A stretch of 64,000 nt of DNA from Halanaerobiales bacterium (GCA_016278485.1 JADQBT010000006.1:1-64000); one strand, 5' to 3'; shown: positions 43,070 through 52,470, counted from the stretch's first letter. Notes: generated from the letters alone by a model not told the origin. Made by a program: numbers and translations.

Positions 43070-44584
43070 TTATAAACAGTCTTTATTAACTTGAGCTAAA
43101 TCTTTAAAATTACTCTTTAAAGTTGGGTATAAATTACGGTAAATATTATAGATTTTATTATAGAGCTCATGCCGCTCTGGATCTGGTTTAATTCTTTTTA
43201 CAACTTTAATTATATTAGCTTCTGCATGTTCAAAACTTTCGTAAACTCCTGTACCAACACCTGCAATAACTGCGGCTCCAAATGCTGGCCCTTCTTCAAC
43301 ATTTAAAAGACATATTTCTTCACCAAAAATGTCAGCTAAAATCTGCTGCCAAACCTGACTTTTCGCTCCACCTCCAATTACGCGTACTTCATTAATCTCA
43401 ATACCTTTTTCTTTAATTAAAGTTAGCGAATCTCTTAGTCCAAAGGTGACCCCTTCCATGACACTGCGGATAAAATGTCCCTGACTGTGTTTATCAGAAA
43501 TGCCAAAAAATACACCGCGCGCATCTGCATCTGCATGTGGAGTTCTTTCCCCAAAAAGATAAGGCAGAAAAACTAATCCTTCACTACCCGCTGCTACTGA
43601 TCCAGCCAGCTCATTTAACTTGGAGAAATCCAAGTTATCAGCATACATTTTTTTCTTTAGCCATTGATAGGACATACCTGCTGATAACATAACACCCATC
43701 ATATACCAACTATTTGGTTTAGAATAATTAAAAAGATGAATTCTTCCTTGTTCATCTGCAACAGGGGAATTAGTCTGAGCAAGTACCACACCTGAAGTAC
43801 CTAAACTTACCATTACTCTACCTTCTTTTACAATTCCACTTCCAATTGCACCACAAGATTGGTCAGCTCCTCCAGCTACAACAGATGTTCCTTCTTTAAG
43901 CCCAGTCTCATTGGCAACCGAAGCAATAATTTCACCGGCAATATCTTGTGATTCTAAAACAGGTGGTAAGATATTTGGATCAATATCTAACTCCTCTAAT
44001 AATCCTTTTGACCACTCTTTTTTCTCCACATTAAACATAAGCGTTCCAGCTGCATCTGATACATCAGTGTAGAGCTCACCTGTAAGTTTGAAGCGAATAT
44101 AATCTTTTGGTAAAAGTACATGTCTCAGCTTTTTATAATTTTCTGGTTCATTTTCTCTTAACCATAATATTTTAGGAGCAGTAAACCCTTCTAAAGCAGG
44201 ATTGGAAACATAATTAATTAAATTATTAATACCGCCTACTTTAGCATAAATATAATCACATTGTTTAGAAGTTCTGGTATCACTCCACAATATTGCTGGT
44301 CGAATAATCTCTAAATTTTCATCTAAAAAAACCGAACTATGCATTTGACCTGAAAGACTAATACCTTTTATTTCTTCAGGATTAATTTTGCTAATATTTA
44401 GTAAATTTTTAATTGTTTTCTCTGTGGCCTTCCACCATTTATCAGGATCCTGCTCTGTCCAACCAGGATAGGGTGTAGACAGGGGGTACTCTTCTGATGA
44501 ACTTCCAATAATACTTCCGTCTTTAGATATTAAAATACATTTAACTGCACTTGTCCCAATATCTAATCCTAATAAATACGACAT
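43070..44584 (-). CDS. xylB: Xylulokinase
   Basis: A 504-residue FGGY-family kinase that phosphorylates D-xylulose to xylulose 5-phosphate. N-terminal GLDIGTSAVKCILI and SGQMHSSVFLD, the substrate motif ILWSDTRTS, GGADQSCGAIGSG and VIGGGAKSQVWQQILADIFG in the C-terminal domain are all present. RBS GAAGGAGG lies close to the ATG. It is the first gene after the repressor, with an operator-like site in the 67-bp gap. Confidence 0.97.
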   Translation of the reverse strand: MSYLLGLDIGTSAVKCILISKDGSIIGSSSEEYPLSTPYPGWTEQDPDKWWKATEKTIKNLLNISKINPEEIKGISLSGQMHSSVFLDENLEIIRPAILWSDTRTSKQCDYIYAKVGGINNLINYVSNPALEGFTAPKILWLRENEPENYKKLRHVLLPKDYIRFKLTGELYTDVSDAAGTLMFNVEKKEWSKGLLEELDIDPNILPPVLESQDIAGEIIASVANETGLKEGTSVVAGGADQSCGAIGSGIVKEGRVMVSLGTSGVVLAQTNSPVADEQGRIHLFNYSKPNSWYMMGVMLSAGMSYQWLKKKMYADNLDFSKLNELAGSVAAGSEGLVFLPYLFGERTPHADADARGVFFGISDKHSQGHFIRSVMEGVTFGLRDSLTLIKEKGIEINEVRVIGGGAKSQVWQQILADIFGEEICLLNVEEGPAFGAAVIAGVGTGVYESFEHAEANIIKVVKRIKPDPERHELYNKIYNIYRNLYPTLKSNFKDLAQVNKDCL

Positions 44585-44601
44585 AGACTTTCCTCCTTCA
44601 A

Positions 44602-44621
44602 TAGTATAACTGTTAATTTAA
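44602..44621 (-). promoter_or_regulatory. Operator-like site before xylB
   Basis: On the minus strand this 20-mer matches the site before the ROK gene (45854-45873) at 18 of 20 positions; the shared pattern is TTAAWTTAACAGTTAWACTA. TATACT inside it could serve as the -10 box of a xylB promoter, with a poor -35. Confidence 0.6.
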
Positions 44622-44651
44622 GACTTAAACTTTCTGACAAACTTAAACAAG

Positions 44652-45812
44652 TTATAGCTCAAAAAACCGATTATAGACTAAATATGCAATTCCATAGACA
44701 ACGGCTGAGCCATCTAATTTGCTAAATTTTATATTAGTTTTTTCTAAAGAAACTGGTAAAGCCTCTTCTTCTACTATATTTACTAAATCATCATATATAT
44801 ATTCCTTAATTTTAGAAATATTATTTCCACCTAATATCAAATATTCAGGATTAAGACTATTAATAATATTTCTTAAACCAATGCCAATATTAATTCCGGC
44901 AGTTTTTAAAATATTAATTACTACCTGGTTATCTTGCTTAGCCAGTTCATAAATATCCTCTATATTTAAATTTTCATTTAATTTTTCATTTACAGCATTA
45001 ACTATAAAGTTCTCTGAAGCCATTGCTTCCCAACAGCCTTTATTACCACAGTGGCAATTAGGTCCTGATCTATCTATGATAATATGACCAAATTCTCCAG
45101 CATTCCCACTAGAACCTTTATAAAGTTTGCCATTAAAGATTATGCCACAGCCGATTCCTTCGTTAATAGATACATAAACCATATTGTCAATTTCAGAATT
45201 TCCGAATTCTATTTCACCTAAGGCAGCTCCATTAGCTTCATTTTCAACCACAACTGGTAAAGCAAATCTTTCCTTAATTAAGTCAGCTATCGGTACATTC
45301 GCCCAGCCCAGATTAGGTGCAAAAACCAATGAATTGTGCTCCCGGTCTATTAACCCTGGTACAGAAACTCCTATACCAATAATACTCTCTTCCTTTATAT
45401 TTCTATCTTTTAGGATGAATTCAATTTCATTTAGTACATTTTTAATAATATCAATTGGTTTACCGTTTATCGAAAAAGAAACTCTGTATTCAATTGATAA
45501 CTTCAAATTAAATAAAATTACTTCAATACGTTTTACTTCAATAGAAATAACAATTATATAAGCTTTATTAGGACTTACATCTAAATAGACTGGTTTTCTG
45601 CCACCCGTTGAATCCCCTTTTTCTGTTTCAATCACATAACCACTAGTTAATAGCCTATTAACATGATTGGTTACAGTAGCAGTACTGTAATCAGTGTTAT
45701 TTGCTAAATCCTTGCGTGAAATAGGGCCATATTTATTAATAAGTCGAAAGATACTAGCCTGATTTAAGTCCCTTATATATAAGGAGTTTCCTACCTTAAT
45801 ATTATTATTCAT
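44652..45812 (-). CDS. ROK-family xylose-type repressor
   Basis: A 386-residue regulator with a winged helix at the N-terminus (IFRLINKYGPISRKDLANNT then STATVTNHVNRLLTSGYVIE, about 20-62) and a ROK sugar-binding domain. The zinc motif NCHCGNKGCWEAMAS is complete. XylR proteins of Firmicutes have this build and leave DNA when xylose binds. Its place at the head of the xylose genes and the shared operator support that role. No separate terminator lies between it and xylB, so both may be co-transcribed. Confidence 0.9.
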   Translation of the reverse strand: MNNNIKVGNSLYIRDLNQASIFRLINKYGPISRKDLANNTDYSTATVTNHVNRLLTSGYVIETEKGDSTGGRKPVYLDVSPNKAYIIVISIEVKRIEVILFNLKLSIEYRVSFSINGKPIDIIKNVLNEIEFILKDRNIKEESIIGIGVSVPGLIDREHNSLVFAPNLGWANVPIADLIKERFALPVVVENEANGAALGEIEFGNSEIDNMVYVSINEGIGCGIIFNGKLYKGSSGNAGEFGHIIIDRSGPNCHCGNKGCWEAMASENFIVNAVNEKLNENLNIEDIYELAKQDNQVVINILKTAGINIGIGLRNIINSLNPEYLILGGNNISKIKEYIYDDLVNIVEEEALPVSLEKTNIKFSKLDGSAVVYGIAYLVYNRFFEL

Positions 45813-45853
45813 AACTATAACCTTTCCTTTTGTCTTAACTATATTTTATTGAT

Positions 45854-45901
45854 TAGTTTAACTGTTAAATTAAGTATAGCACAGCCGGACTCAACTGACA
45901 A
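45854..45901 (-). promoter_or_regulatory. Promoter and operator-like site of the ROK repressor gene
   Basis: On the minus strand TTGTCA (45901-45896) and TATACT (45878-45873) are 17 bases apart, a good promoter. A 20-base near-palindrome (45873-45854) begins at the last base of the -10 box and covers the start site. The same site precedes xylB, so autorepression is likely. Confidence 0.68.
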
Positions 45902-45996
45902 TAAATATTCTCACTTTTGTGCTAATTCACAAAAAGAAGAAATTTAAGTTATACGATTTTACTAGACCACACTAAAAATTAAGAAAGCAAAAGAAA

Positions 45997-46023
45997 ATCC
46001 TACCAGAAAAAATCCAGCAGGAT
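45997..46023 (-). terminator. Terminator after the truncated kinase ORF
   Basis: As minus-strand RNA, ATCCTGCTGG and CTGGTAGGAT form ten pairs including three G-U pairs, followed by TTTTCTTTTGC. It lies a few bases past the stop codon. Confidence 0.75.
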
Positions 46024-46029
46024 CAAATA

Positions 46030-46650
46030 TTAAGCATATTTAAAAATTTGATCTACAAGTTTAGAATACCTATTATACTTTTCACGATAAAACTTAACAT
46101 TATCTATTATAGGTATAAAAGAAGCAGTCACTTTAAAGGCTTCCTTTAATTCTGAGACGTCATTAATAAAATCCAGAGTTTTTAAGGCTAACATTTCTTT
46201 GCCAATAAATTCTGACCCCACCTTTAACTCTAATAAATTAACTCTACTCTCTAAAATATCAGCTAAGAGTTGTGGCCAAATTCTACTTTTACTTCTTCCA
46301 GCAATTAAATTAATCTGCCGATTAGCATCAAAGATATCATCTTTATTCTCCAGCATTTCTAACAAATCATTCTTTAATGAAAAACACAAACTCTCTAAAA
46401 CAGCATTTGACCGCTGCCATTTATTTGTAGCATGGTTCAAATTTACAAAAACACCATTATCCACTTCTATGCTTAGTGGATTGTACTCTCCACTTATTAT
46501 TGGAATAAATGTAACTTCATTCACTCCAGGTGAAGTGTTCTGGAACTGTTTTTCAATTTTCTGGTATTTTTCATTTAAGATGCCGCCAGTAATTATGAAG
46601 TGTTCATCCTCAATATTGCTTAAAGTAAAATATTTCTTATTGGCTAACAT
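46030..46650 (-). pseudogene. C-terminal remnant of an FGGY-family carbohydrate kinase
   Basis: The 206-residue reading frame matches only the C-terminal half of FGGY kinases: VTFIPIISGEYNP, then INLIAGRSKSRIWPQLLADILESRVNLLEL, which parallels the GGGAKSQVWQQILADIFG region of the xylulokinase nearby. The whole N-terminal ATPase half is absent, and there is no good RBS near the ATG at 46650. Catalysis is not possible as it stands. The open frame is intact, so a retained binding role cannot be excluded, but a decaying fragment is more likely. Confidence 0.65.
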
Positions 46651-46677
46651 GATGAATTATTGATCACCTACTCACTA

Positions 46678-46880
46678 CTATTTTTCCTCCAATAACTCCT
46701 GTATCCGTGCATAACCTGTCCCATACTTATCCAAGTTCTGTTTAACATAAACTAATTTTACACCAAGTCCTTTTCCTTTGTCAAAATATTTAACTAATTT
46801 TTTTCCTAGATGGCCAAACACTATTATAATTTCTTCTGTTCCAACTGACCGTAATCTACTCCTTTACCAGTAGCTGAAAT
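46678..46880 (-). pseudogene. Remnant of a sugar nucleotidyltransferase
   Basis: Translated on the minus strand, EEIIIVFGHLGKKLVKYFDK and LGVKLVYVKQNLDKYGTGYA align with residues 48-89 of the intact nucleotidyltransferase domain encoded at 46978-49230 (DIIVVIGYQGQQIVDYFG, YVKQSLDKYGTGYAG). In another frame upstream, ISATGKGVDY resembles its LAAGKGTRL start. The piece between is deleted, the frame is shifted and the end is truncated. It is a decayed paralogue beside the kinase remnant. Confidence 0.7.
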
Positions 46881-46887
46881 ATAAGAT

Positions 46888-46921
46888 AATCCTGTTAGAG
46901 ATAAAACTCTCCAGCAGGATT
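46888..46921 (-). terminator. Terminator after the nucleotidyltransferase-GH32 gene
   Basis: AATCCTGCTGGAGA and TCTCTAACAGGATT pair as minus-strand RNA with one mismatch or wobble region, followed by ATCTTATATTTC. It lies 57 bases past the stop codon. Confidence 0.65.
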
Positions 46922-46977
46922 ATTGTTTATATAAGACTAATGTTTGATCTAATTAACCTCGCGACTGGAATCAGCTT

Positions 46978-49230
46978 TCAGAGATCTTCCGTTAACATCT
47001 GAGGTATATTTGTTTTTCTCCATATTGAACTGAGCTTATATATTGTTAGATAATCTACTTTAATACTACCACCCTTAACAGATAATTGAATCTCAGTTTG
47101 CTTTAATTCAGGAAAAACTAAATTTGTAGCCACTACTTCCCCATCATTTAAAAAGATTTCAATAGAAGACCTATCAACAAAAATATTAATTTTTAATTTT
47201 TTACCTTTAATTTTTTTCTCTATTTTTTTATTCAAAAGATAATTATCACTAAAAGTTGTATTCCCAGAATTACTCAGATTAATAAAAATATTATCATCTT
47301 TCAAATTAAAAATGATTAGAGATTCTTGATCTCCGCTTTTATGAAGTGCAAAAGCAAATTTTTCCGCATCATTAATATCTATTTCCGCTTTGATTTCATA
47401 GCTTTGCTCTTTACAATCAATTGTAAAGGTGTCAAAAAGATTATAATTATTTTTTTGATAAATTTTTTCTCGTAATTTTTTTAGCTCTTTTACTGGTTTT
47501 TGTATTAATGTAATTCCCTCTTTACCCTCTCTTAATTTAATCTCCCTTGGAATAGACATCATGCCTCTCCAACCTGTTGTCGGTATTATATTCTGATATC
47601 CAATATTATTCATCCAGCCAAGCCAGATATTTCTTCCTTCAGGCAAATTAGACCAACTTTGTAAAGAATAAAGATCCTGTCCATAGTCAACTAAAAAACT
47701 CTTCTCATAATCACTACTAAACTTTTCTCCGTCAAATTCACCAACAAAATATTGTACTGAAACCCCAGCTTCACCACCATTGGTGTCACCAACCTGTAAA
47801 AGCCATTTTTTCTTTTTGCTTTTTCCTGTATTACCATCTTTGTCACTATCTACTGGCAATTTAATTAAATCCGGACACTCCCAGACTCCACCATGTGAAC
47901 CTATACCAGAACCAAATTCACTTAAATAATTCCATTCCTTTAAATCAGAAGAATTATAAAACCTGACTCTATCACCACAGGCAACCACCATAACCCATTT
48001 TCCTGTCTCCGAATGCATAAAAACTTTAGGATCACGAAAATCTGCAACTCCATAATTTTTTATTACAGGATTATTTATATATTTAATCCAACTACGTCCA
48101 TTATCTTTACTATAAGCAATAGACTGTTGTTGTAAAGAACCCTCTTCTGTCTTAAGGCGGGAGGTATAAATAGCAACCAATCCGGAATTTCCCTTAAAAA
48201 AACCAGTACTATCATTTTTATCTACAACTGCTGATCCAGAATAAATCACACCCAACTTATCATCCGGCTTTAAGGCAATAGGAAGATGTTCCCAATACAA
48301 TAAATCCTTACTAACAGCATGGCCCCAATGCATTGGGCCCCAAACTACATCTACAGGATTGTGTTGATAAAAAAGATGATATTCTCCCTGATAATAAACC
48401 AGGCCATTAGGGTCATTCGCCCAATTTTTTTTAGGTGAGAAATGATATTGTGGTCTATACTTTTCTTTATATAAATTAATTTTTCCCTTATCATAAGGTT
48501 TGGAGAGAGGTGATGATAAAATTTTCTGGATATGTTCATAGTCCTCAGGAGTTCCTATATCTTGCCAGTAACTATCTATCTTAAATGAAGAAATATCTAC
48601 CCCATCATTTATCATTAAGTTAATTGCATGGCTAATTTCATATTCTCCACGCTCTGACTTAGATATTTTTTTAAGATATTTAAATAATATGGGTGAAAAT
48701 ATAAATAAGCCAGCACTATTCCAATTAGTTTTAGAACTGCCTTGCGGAGGTTTTTCAACCAATTTTTTAACAAGTCCATCTTCTTTAATATAAACAGCTC
48801 CACCCTCACTGGGGTCATCTACCCAATTAAGAGAAATTACTGCAGAGACATTATCATAATTTTGATATTGATTATATAATCTTTGATAGTTATCTTTAGT
48901 AATAATAATATCTCCAAAAGATAGCATGAAACTATCGTCTATTAGCGGTTCAACTAAAGAACCAGCATATCCTGTTCCATATTTGTCTAAACTTTGTTTT
49001 ACATATTGTAAATTAACTCTTAATTTATTTCCATCTCCAAAGTAATCAACTATTTGCTGACCCTGATATCCAATTACCACTATAATATCTGTAATACCAG
49101 CATCTCGCATTCCCTCAATAATATGTTCCAGACAATTCTTATTCCCTACTTTTAGCAAAGCTTTTGGCTTGTTTTCTGTAAGTTCTTCTAACCTGGTTCC
49201 TTTACCTGCTGCTAAAATTACACCTTTCAT
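46978..49230 (-). CDS. Fusion of sugar nucleotidyltransferase and GH32 beta-fructosidase
   Basis: A 750-residue single frame. Residues 1 to ~238 are a sugar-1-phosphate nucleotidyltransferase: GVILAAGKGTRLEEL, KPKALLKVG, SFGDIII, LVEKPP and YWQDIGTPEDY. Residues ~256-750 are a GH32 fructosidase with nucleophile motif WANDPNG (270-276, Asp273), FRDP (398-401) and acid/base ECP (451-453), then a beta-sandwich ending with FVDRSSIEIFLNDGEV. Both active sites look complete. No signal peptide, so it acts in the cytoplasm. I saw no good internal RBS for a separate GH32. Its ATG overlaps the mutase stop codon. It probably splits an imported fructoside and activates the released sugar phosphate (inferred). 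Confidence 0.88.
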   Translation of the reverse strand: MKGVILAAGKGTRLEELTENKPKALLKVGNKNCLEHIIEGMRDAGITDIIVVIGYQGQQIVDYFGDGNKLRVNLQYVKQSLDKYGTGYAGSLVEPLIDDSFMLSFGDIIITKDNYQRLYNQYQNYDNVSAVISLNWVDDPSEGGAVYIKEDGLVKKLVEKPPQGSSKTNWNSAGLFIFSPILFKYLKKISKSERGEYEISHAINLMINDGVDISSFKIDSYWQDIGTPEDYEHIQKILSSPLSKPYDKGKINLYKEKYRPQYHFSPKKNWANDPNGLVYYQGEYHLFYQHNPVDVVWGPMHWGHAVSKDLLYWEHLPIALKPDDKLGVIYSGSAVVDKNDSTGFFKGNSGLVAIYTSRLKTEEGSLQQQSIAYSKDNGRSWIKYINNPVIKNYGVADFRDPKVFMHSETGKWVMVVACGDRVRFYNSSDLKEWNYLSEFGSGIGSHGGVWECPDLIKLPVDSDKDGNTGKSKKKKWLLQVGDTNGGEAGVSVQYFVGEFDGEKFSSDYEKSFLVDYGQDLYSLQSWSNLPEGRNIWLGWMNNIGYQNIIPTTGWRGMMSIPREIKLREGKEGITLIQKPVKELKKLREKIYQKNNYNLFDTFTIDCKEQSYEIKAEIDINDAEKFAFALHKSGDQESLIIFNLKDDNIFINLSNSGNTTFSDNYLLNKKIEKKIKGKKLKINIFVDRSSIEIFLNDGEVVATNLVFPELKQTEIQLSVKGGSIKVDYLTIYKLSSIWRKTNIPQMLTEDL

Positions 49231-50681
49231 TATAAACCATCATCCAACTGCAGTAACTCATCCCTTTTGATTAAATTAACCATAGCATCTATTTCAAATT
49301 GAGAATTCATCTCCATATATATTCTCAGCAATGGTTCAGTCCCGGAAAACCTGATCGATAACCAGGTCCCATCTGTAAAGTAATATTTCACACCATCCAT
49401 GTAGGAAATTTTTTCTATCTCCTTTTCCCTGCCACAGCTTTCTTGGGCGACAAAGCAAGGCACATATTTTTCTGTAAATAGAAGTTCTTCCAGACGTTCC
49501 TTTTCTTCTGGCTCATAATTAAGATTTAATGAATAAAAGTGCAAGTTACCGAACTTATTACTTATTTCTTTTAACAATTCACTTAATGTTTTTCCTGTTT
49601 TGGCCAGCATTTCTACTGAAAGAAGAGCTGCTTGAATCCCGTCTTTTCCATTAATCCGACCGCGTATTTTTAACCCACCACTACTTTCTCCACCGAGCAG
49701 AAGATCTTCTTCCTCCATTTTGGAAGAGATATGCTTAAATCCTACTGGTACCTCATAAGCCTTTTCACCATAGCTTTCCGCTATTCTATCGAGAATATGG
49801 GTTGTCGTTAGGTTTCTGACGACCCCACCCTTTTCACTCCTATATTCCAGAAAATAATAATAAAGCAATTTTAGAATTTGATTAGCATCCACATAGCTAC
49901 CCCGATCATCATAAAGACCTAGTCGGTCAGAATCACCATCAGTGGCAATTCCCAGATAATAGTCCTCATTTTTCATCTGGTATTCCATATCCTGCAAACT
50001 CTCCCGCTCAGGTGAAGGAACTTTGGTGCCAAACATCGTATCCCGATAATCATTAATCGTATCTACTGAGCAACGTAGTGAGGCTAAACACATCATCATA
50101 ATATCCTTAGAAACACCATACATTGGGTTAAAAAGAATCTTTAAATTTTGTTTAGCAATTGCCTCTGTGTCAACTTGTCCTAAAAGAAAATCAATATAGT
50201 TATTTTTAATTGTATAGTATTTAATCTTTTCTTCTTTAATCAGTTTAAAGAAACTACCATAGATGACAGGAGCATTATCTAAAATATTAATATATTTTTC
50301 CAGCTCTTCTGTTACCTCGAGCGGTGCATCTTTACCACCTTTGGTAAACAGTTTAATTCCATTATATTCTGGTGGATTATGGGAAGCCGTGATAGTGACC
50401 CCAAAATCAAGACCCTCTACTTCAACTGCATACATGACCATCGGAGTCGGCACTGCATCTTCAATAAAAAGTGCTTCTATGTCATTAACAGCCAGTACCT
50501 CAGCAAAAGCACGGGAAAACCGGCCAGAAAGAAAACGAAAATCATGTCCTACAATTACCCTTTTCTTACTTCCCTGATCAATAATCATATCACTTAAACC
50601 CTTGGCAACTTTTCTTACATTTTCAAAAGTAAATTCCTCTGCAATGACAGCCCGCCAACCACCTGTACCAAATTTTATCAT
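49230..50681 (-). CDS. Phosphoglucomutase/phosphomannomutase family
   Basis: A 483-residue alpha-D-phosphohexomutase moving phosphate between C6 and C1 of a hexose. Landmarks are KFGTGGWRAVIAEEFT, the phosphoserine loop TITASHNPPEYNGIK (about 97-111), the metal loop IATDGDSDRLG (about 241-251), sugar loop GGESSGGLKIRG and phosphate loop RFSGTEPLLRIYME. It immediately precedes the nucleotidyltransferase fusion, so glucose 6-phosphate to glucose 1-phosphate to NDP-glucose is the natural reading. RBS AAGGGGTG. Confidence 0.93.
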   Translation of the reverse strand: MIKFGTGGWRAVIAEEFTFENVRKVAKGLSDMIIDQGSKKRVIVGHDFRFLSGRFSRAFAEVLAVNDIEALFIEDAVPTPMVMYAVEVEGLDFGVTITASHNPPEYNGIKLFTKGGKDAPLEVTEELEKYINILDNAPVIYGSFFKLIKEEKIKYYTIKNNYIDFLLGQVDTEAIAKQNLKILFNPMYGVSKDIMMMCLASLRCSVDTINDYRDTMFGTKVPSPERESLQDMEYQMKNEDYYLGIATDGDSDRLGLYDDRGSYVDANQILKLLYYYFLEYRSEKGGVVRNLTTTHILDRIAESYGEKAYEVPVGFKHISSKMEEEDLLLGGESSGGLKIRGRINGKDGIQAALLSVEMLAKTGKTLSELLKEISNKFGNLHFYSLNLNYEPEEKERLEELLFTEKYVPCFVAQESCGREKEIEKISYMDGVKYYFTDGTWLSIRFSGTEPLLRIYMEMNSQFEIDAMVNLIKRDELLQLDDGL

Positions 50682-50685
50682 AAGA

Positions 50686-51519
50686 TCACCCCTTTGTCCC
50701 AGAAGTTAGCATGCCGCGTACAAAATATTTCTGCATTGTGATATAGATTAAAAGCAGGGGTAAGATAGAAATAACTGAACCAGCTAAAAGAAGGTGCCAC
50801 TGTGTACCGTAATTTCCTCTAAACATTGCTAACCCCATTGTTATCGTGTAAAGTGAAGGTTTATCGATATAGATTACCGGACGCAGTAAGGCATTCCAGT
50901 TATTCATAAATGCAATAATAAAGAGTGAAGCTAAAGCCGGCTTTGCATTTGGTAGAAAAACCTTATAATACATCTGCCAGTCATTTACTCCATCAATAAA
51001 TGCTGCCTCTTCCATAGAAGATGGCATATTTTCAAAAGTACTTCTGAACAAAAAAGTTCCAAAAGAACCAATTAAAATCGATGGTATAATTAAAGGCAAA
51101 AATGTATTATACCAGTCTAATTTTAACATAATAAAATACTCGGGTATAATTGTGACCTGAATCGGCATCATCATCGTGGCTAGCATTAAAGCAAAAATGA
51201 TTTCTTTTCCCCGAAAATCCATCCTGGCAAAAGCAAATCCTCCCAGGCTGCAGGTGAAAAGTTGGCCTAGAGCAGCAAAACCTGCCACCATAAAAGAATT
51301 AAGAATAAAACGAATAAAATTATATTCCTGCAAAATCATTCTGTAATTTTCCCACATACCCGGTTTGAATAATTTAGATGGAATAAATTTAGGTGTTAAG
51401 GAGAATATCTCCCCCATTGTTTTAAATGAAGATGAAAGCATCCACAGAAACGGAAAAATAGTTGTCAAAGAAATAATAAATAATATTAAATATAATAATA
51501 GCTTCCTGCTGCGACTCAT
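50686..51519 (-). CDS. Sugar ABC permease, MalG type
   Basis: A 277-residue permease with six spans and the EAA loop EEAAFIDGVNDWQMYYKVFLPNAKPAL. ATG at 51519 with GGGGG eight bases upstream is preferred over GTG at 51528. It follows its MalF-type partner by a few bases. No ATPase gene is present in this operon, so a shared MsmX-like ATPase encoded elsewhere is expected. Confidence 0.93.
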   Translation of the reverse strand: MSRSRKLLLYLILFIISLTTIFPFLWMLSSSFKTMGEIFSLTPKFIPSKLFKPGMWENYRMILQEYNFIRFILNSFMVAGFAALGQLFTCSLGGFAFARMDFRGKEIIFALMLATMMMPIQVTIIPEYFIMLKLDWYNTFLPLIIPSILIGSFGTFLFRSTFENMPSSMEEAAFIDGVNDWQMYYKVFLPNAKPALASLFIIAFMNNWNALLRPVIYIDKPSLYTITMGLAMFRGNYGTQWHLLLAGSVISILPLLLIYITMQKYFVRGMLTSGTKG

Positions 51520-51531
51520 TGAACGCACCCC

Positions 51532-52407
51532 CTATTCACTATAATTAACCCAACGGTCTTTAAATTTAAAGTTCAAATAAGTAACTACCCCAACCATAAT
51601 AAACAAAATATATGACATCGCTGAAGCATATCCCATGCGGAAATGTTTAAAGGCATTTACATAAATACTAAAGATAAGAGTAGAAGAAGCATAATTTGGT
51701 CCACCCTGAGTCATGATATATGTTAGTTCAAATGTCTTTAAGGATGTAATTAAGGACATGATCAGAATAAAAAAGGTTGTTGGTGATAAGAGAGGTAAAG
51801 TTATATGGCGAAATTTTTGCCATATACTTGCTCCATCAATAGTAGCAGCCTCATAGTATATTTCCGGAATATTCTGCAGCCCAGCCAAGAAAAGAATCAT
51901 AAAATAACCGGCCATTTTCCAGATATAGACAACGATCAGTGTTAATAATGCATAACGAGCATCACCAAGAAATGACGGCAACCTTACTACATTAAAAAAC
52001 TTACTTACCAGCTGATATAAGAGACCAAATCTCGGACTTAAGATCCAGCTCCAGATAACACCAATTGAGACTACTGATGTTATTACTGGCAGATAAAAAA
52101 GACCGCGAAAAAAGGTCATCCCTTTTAGCCTATTATTTACCAGGACAGCAAGCAAAAGTGCCACAGCCATAACTCCAGGTACAAAGAGCAGACTAAAAAT
52201 AATCGTATTACGTAAAATCAATAAAAAGACATCAGAATTAAAAAGTTCAATATAATTGCCCAGTCCTATCCATTCTGGTGGAGAAAAGACACTCCACCTG
52301 GTAAAACTAGCCAGGCCCGCTGCCAGCATCGGACCTAGACGAAACAAGATCAGACCAAGCAGGGTTGGAATCAAAAAAAGCCAGGGTGTGAATTTTCTAT
52401 ATTGCAT
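51532..52407 (-). CDS. Sugar ABC permease, MalF type
   Basis: A 291-residue permease with six spans and the EAA loop YYEAATIDGASIWQKFRHITLPLLSPT. The N-terminus KFTPWLFLIPTLLGLILFRLGPM is typical of the family. RBS AAAGGAGG precedes the ATG. It is separated from the binding-protein gene by a perfect hairpin. Confidence 0.93.
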   Translation of the reverse strand: MQYRKFTPWLFLIPTLLGLILFRLGPMLAAGLASFTRWSVFSPPEWIGLGNYIELFNSDVFLLILRNTIIFSLLFVPGVMAVALLLAVLVNNRLKGMTFFRGLFYLPVITSVVSIGVIWSWILSPRFGLLYQLVSKFFNVVRLPSFLGDARYALLTLIVVYIWKMAGYFMILFLAGLQNIPEIYYEAATIDGASIWQKFRHITLPLLSPTTFFILIMSLITSLKTFELTYIMTQGGPNYASSTLIFSIYVNAFKHFRMGYASAMSYILFIMVGVVTYLNFKFKDRWVNYSE

Positions 52408-52430
52408 AAATCCGGTCCTCCTTTAAAGAG

Positions 52431-52460
52431 AAAAAGGGGATATCTAGATATCCCCTTTTT
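52431..52460 (-). terminator. Perfect palindrome after the sugar binding-protein gene
   Basis: AAAAAGGGGATATCT and its exact complement form a 30-base palindrome, with a T-run on both strands. Lying between binding protein and permease of one operon, it most likely causes partial termination, so that more binding protein than permease is made. Confidence 0.8.
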
Positions 52461-52470
52461 TAATTATAAT

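Noticed and set aside
46978-48480. Separate GH32 gene starting inside the fusion
   Set aside because: No Shine-Dalgarno-like sequence precedes an in-frame ATG near the domain boundary, and the frame is continuous.
50263-50577. Plus-strand ORF of 104 codons inside the mutase gene
   Set aside because: It is a reverse-frame shadow of a conserved coding region and lacks an RBS; the same holds for the other plus-strand ORFs in the window.
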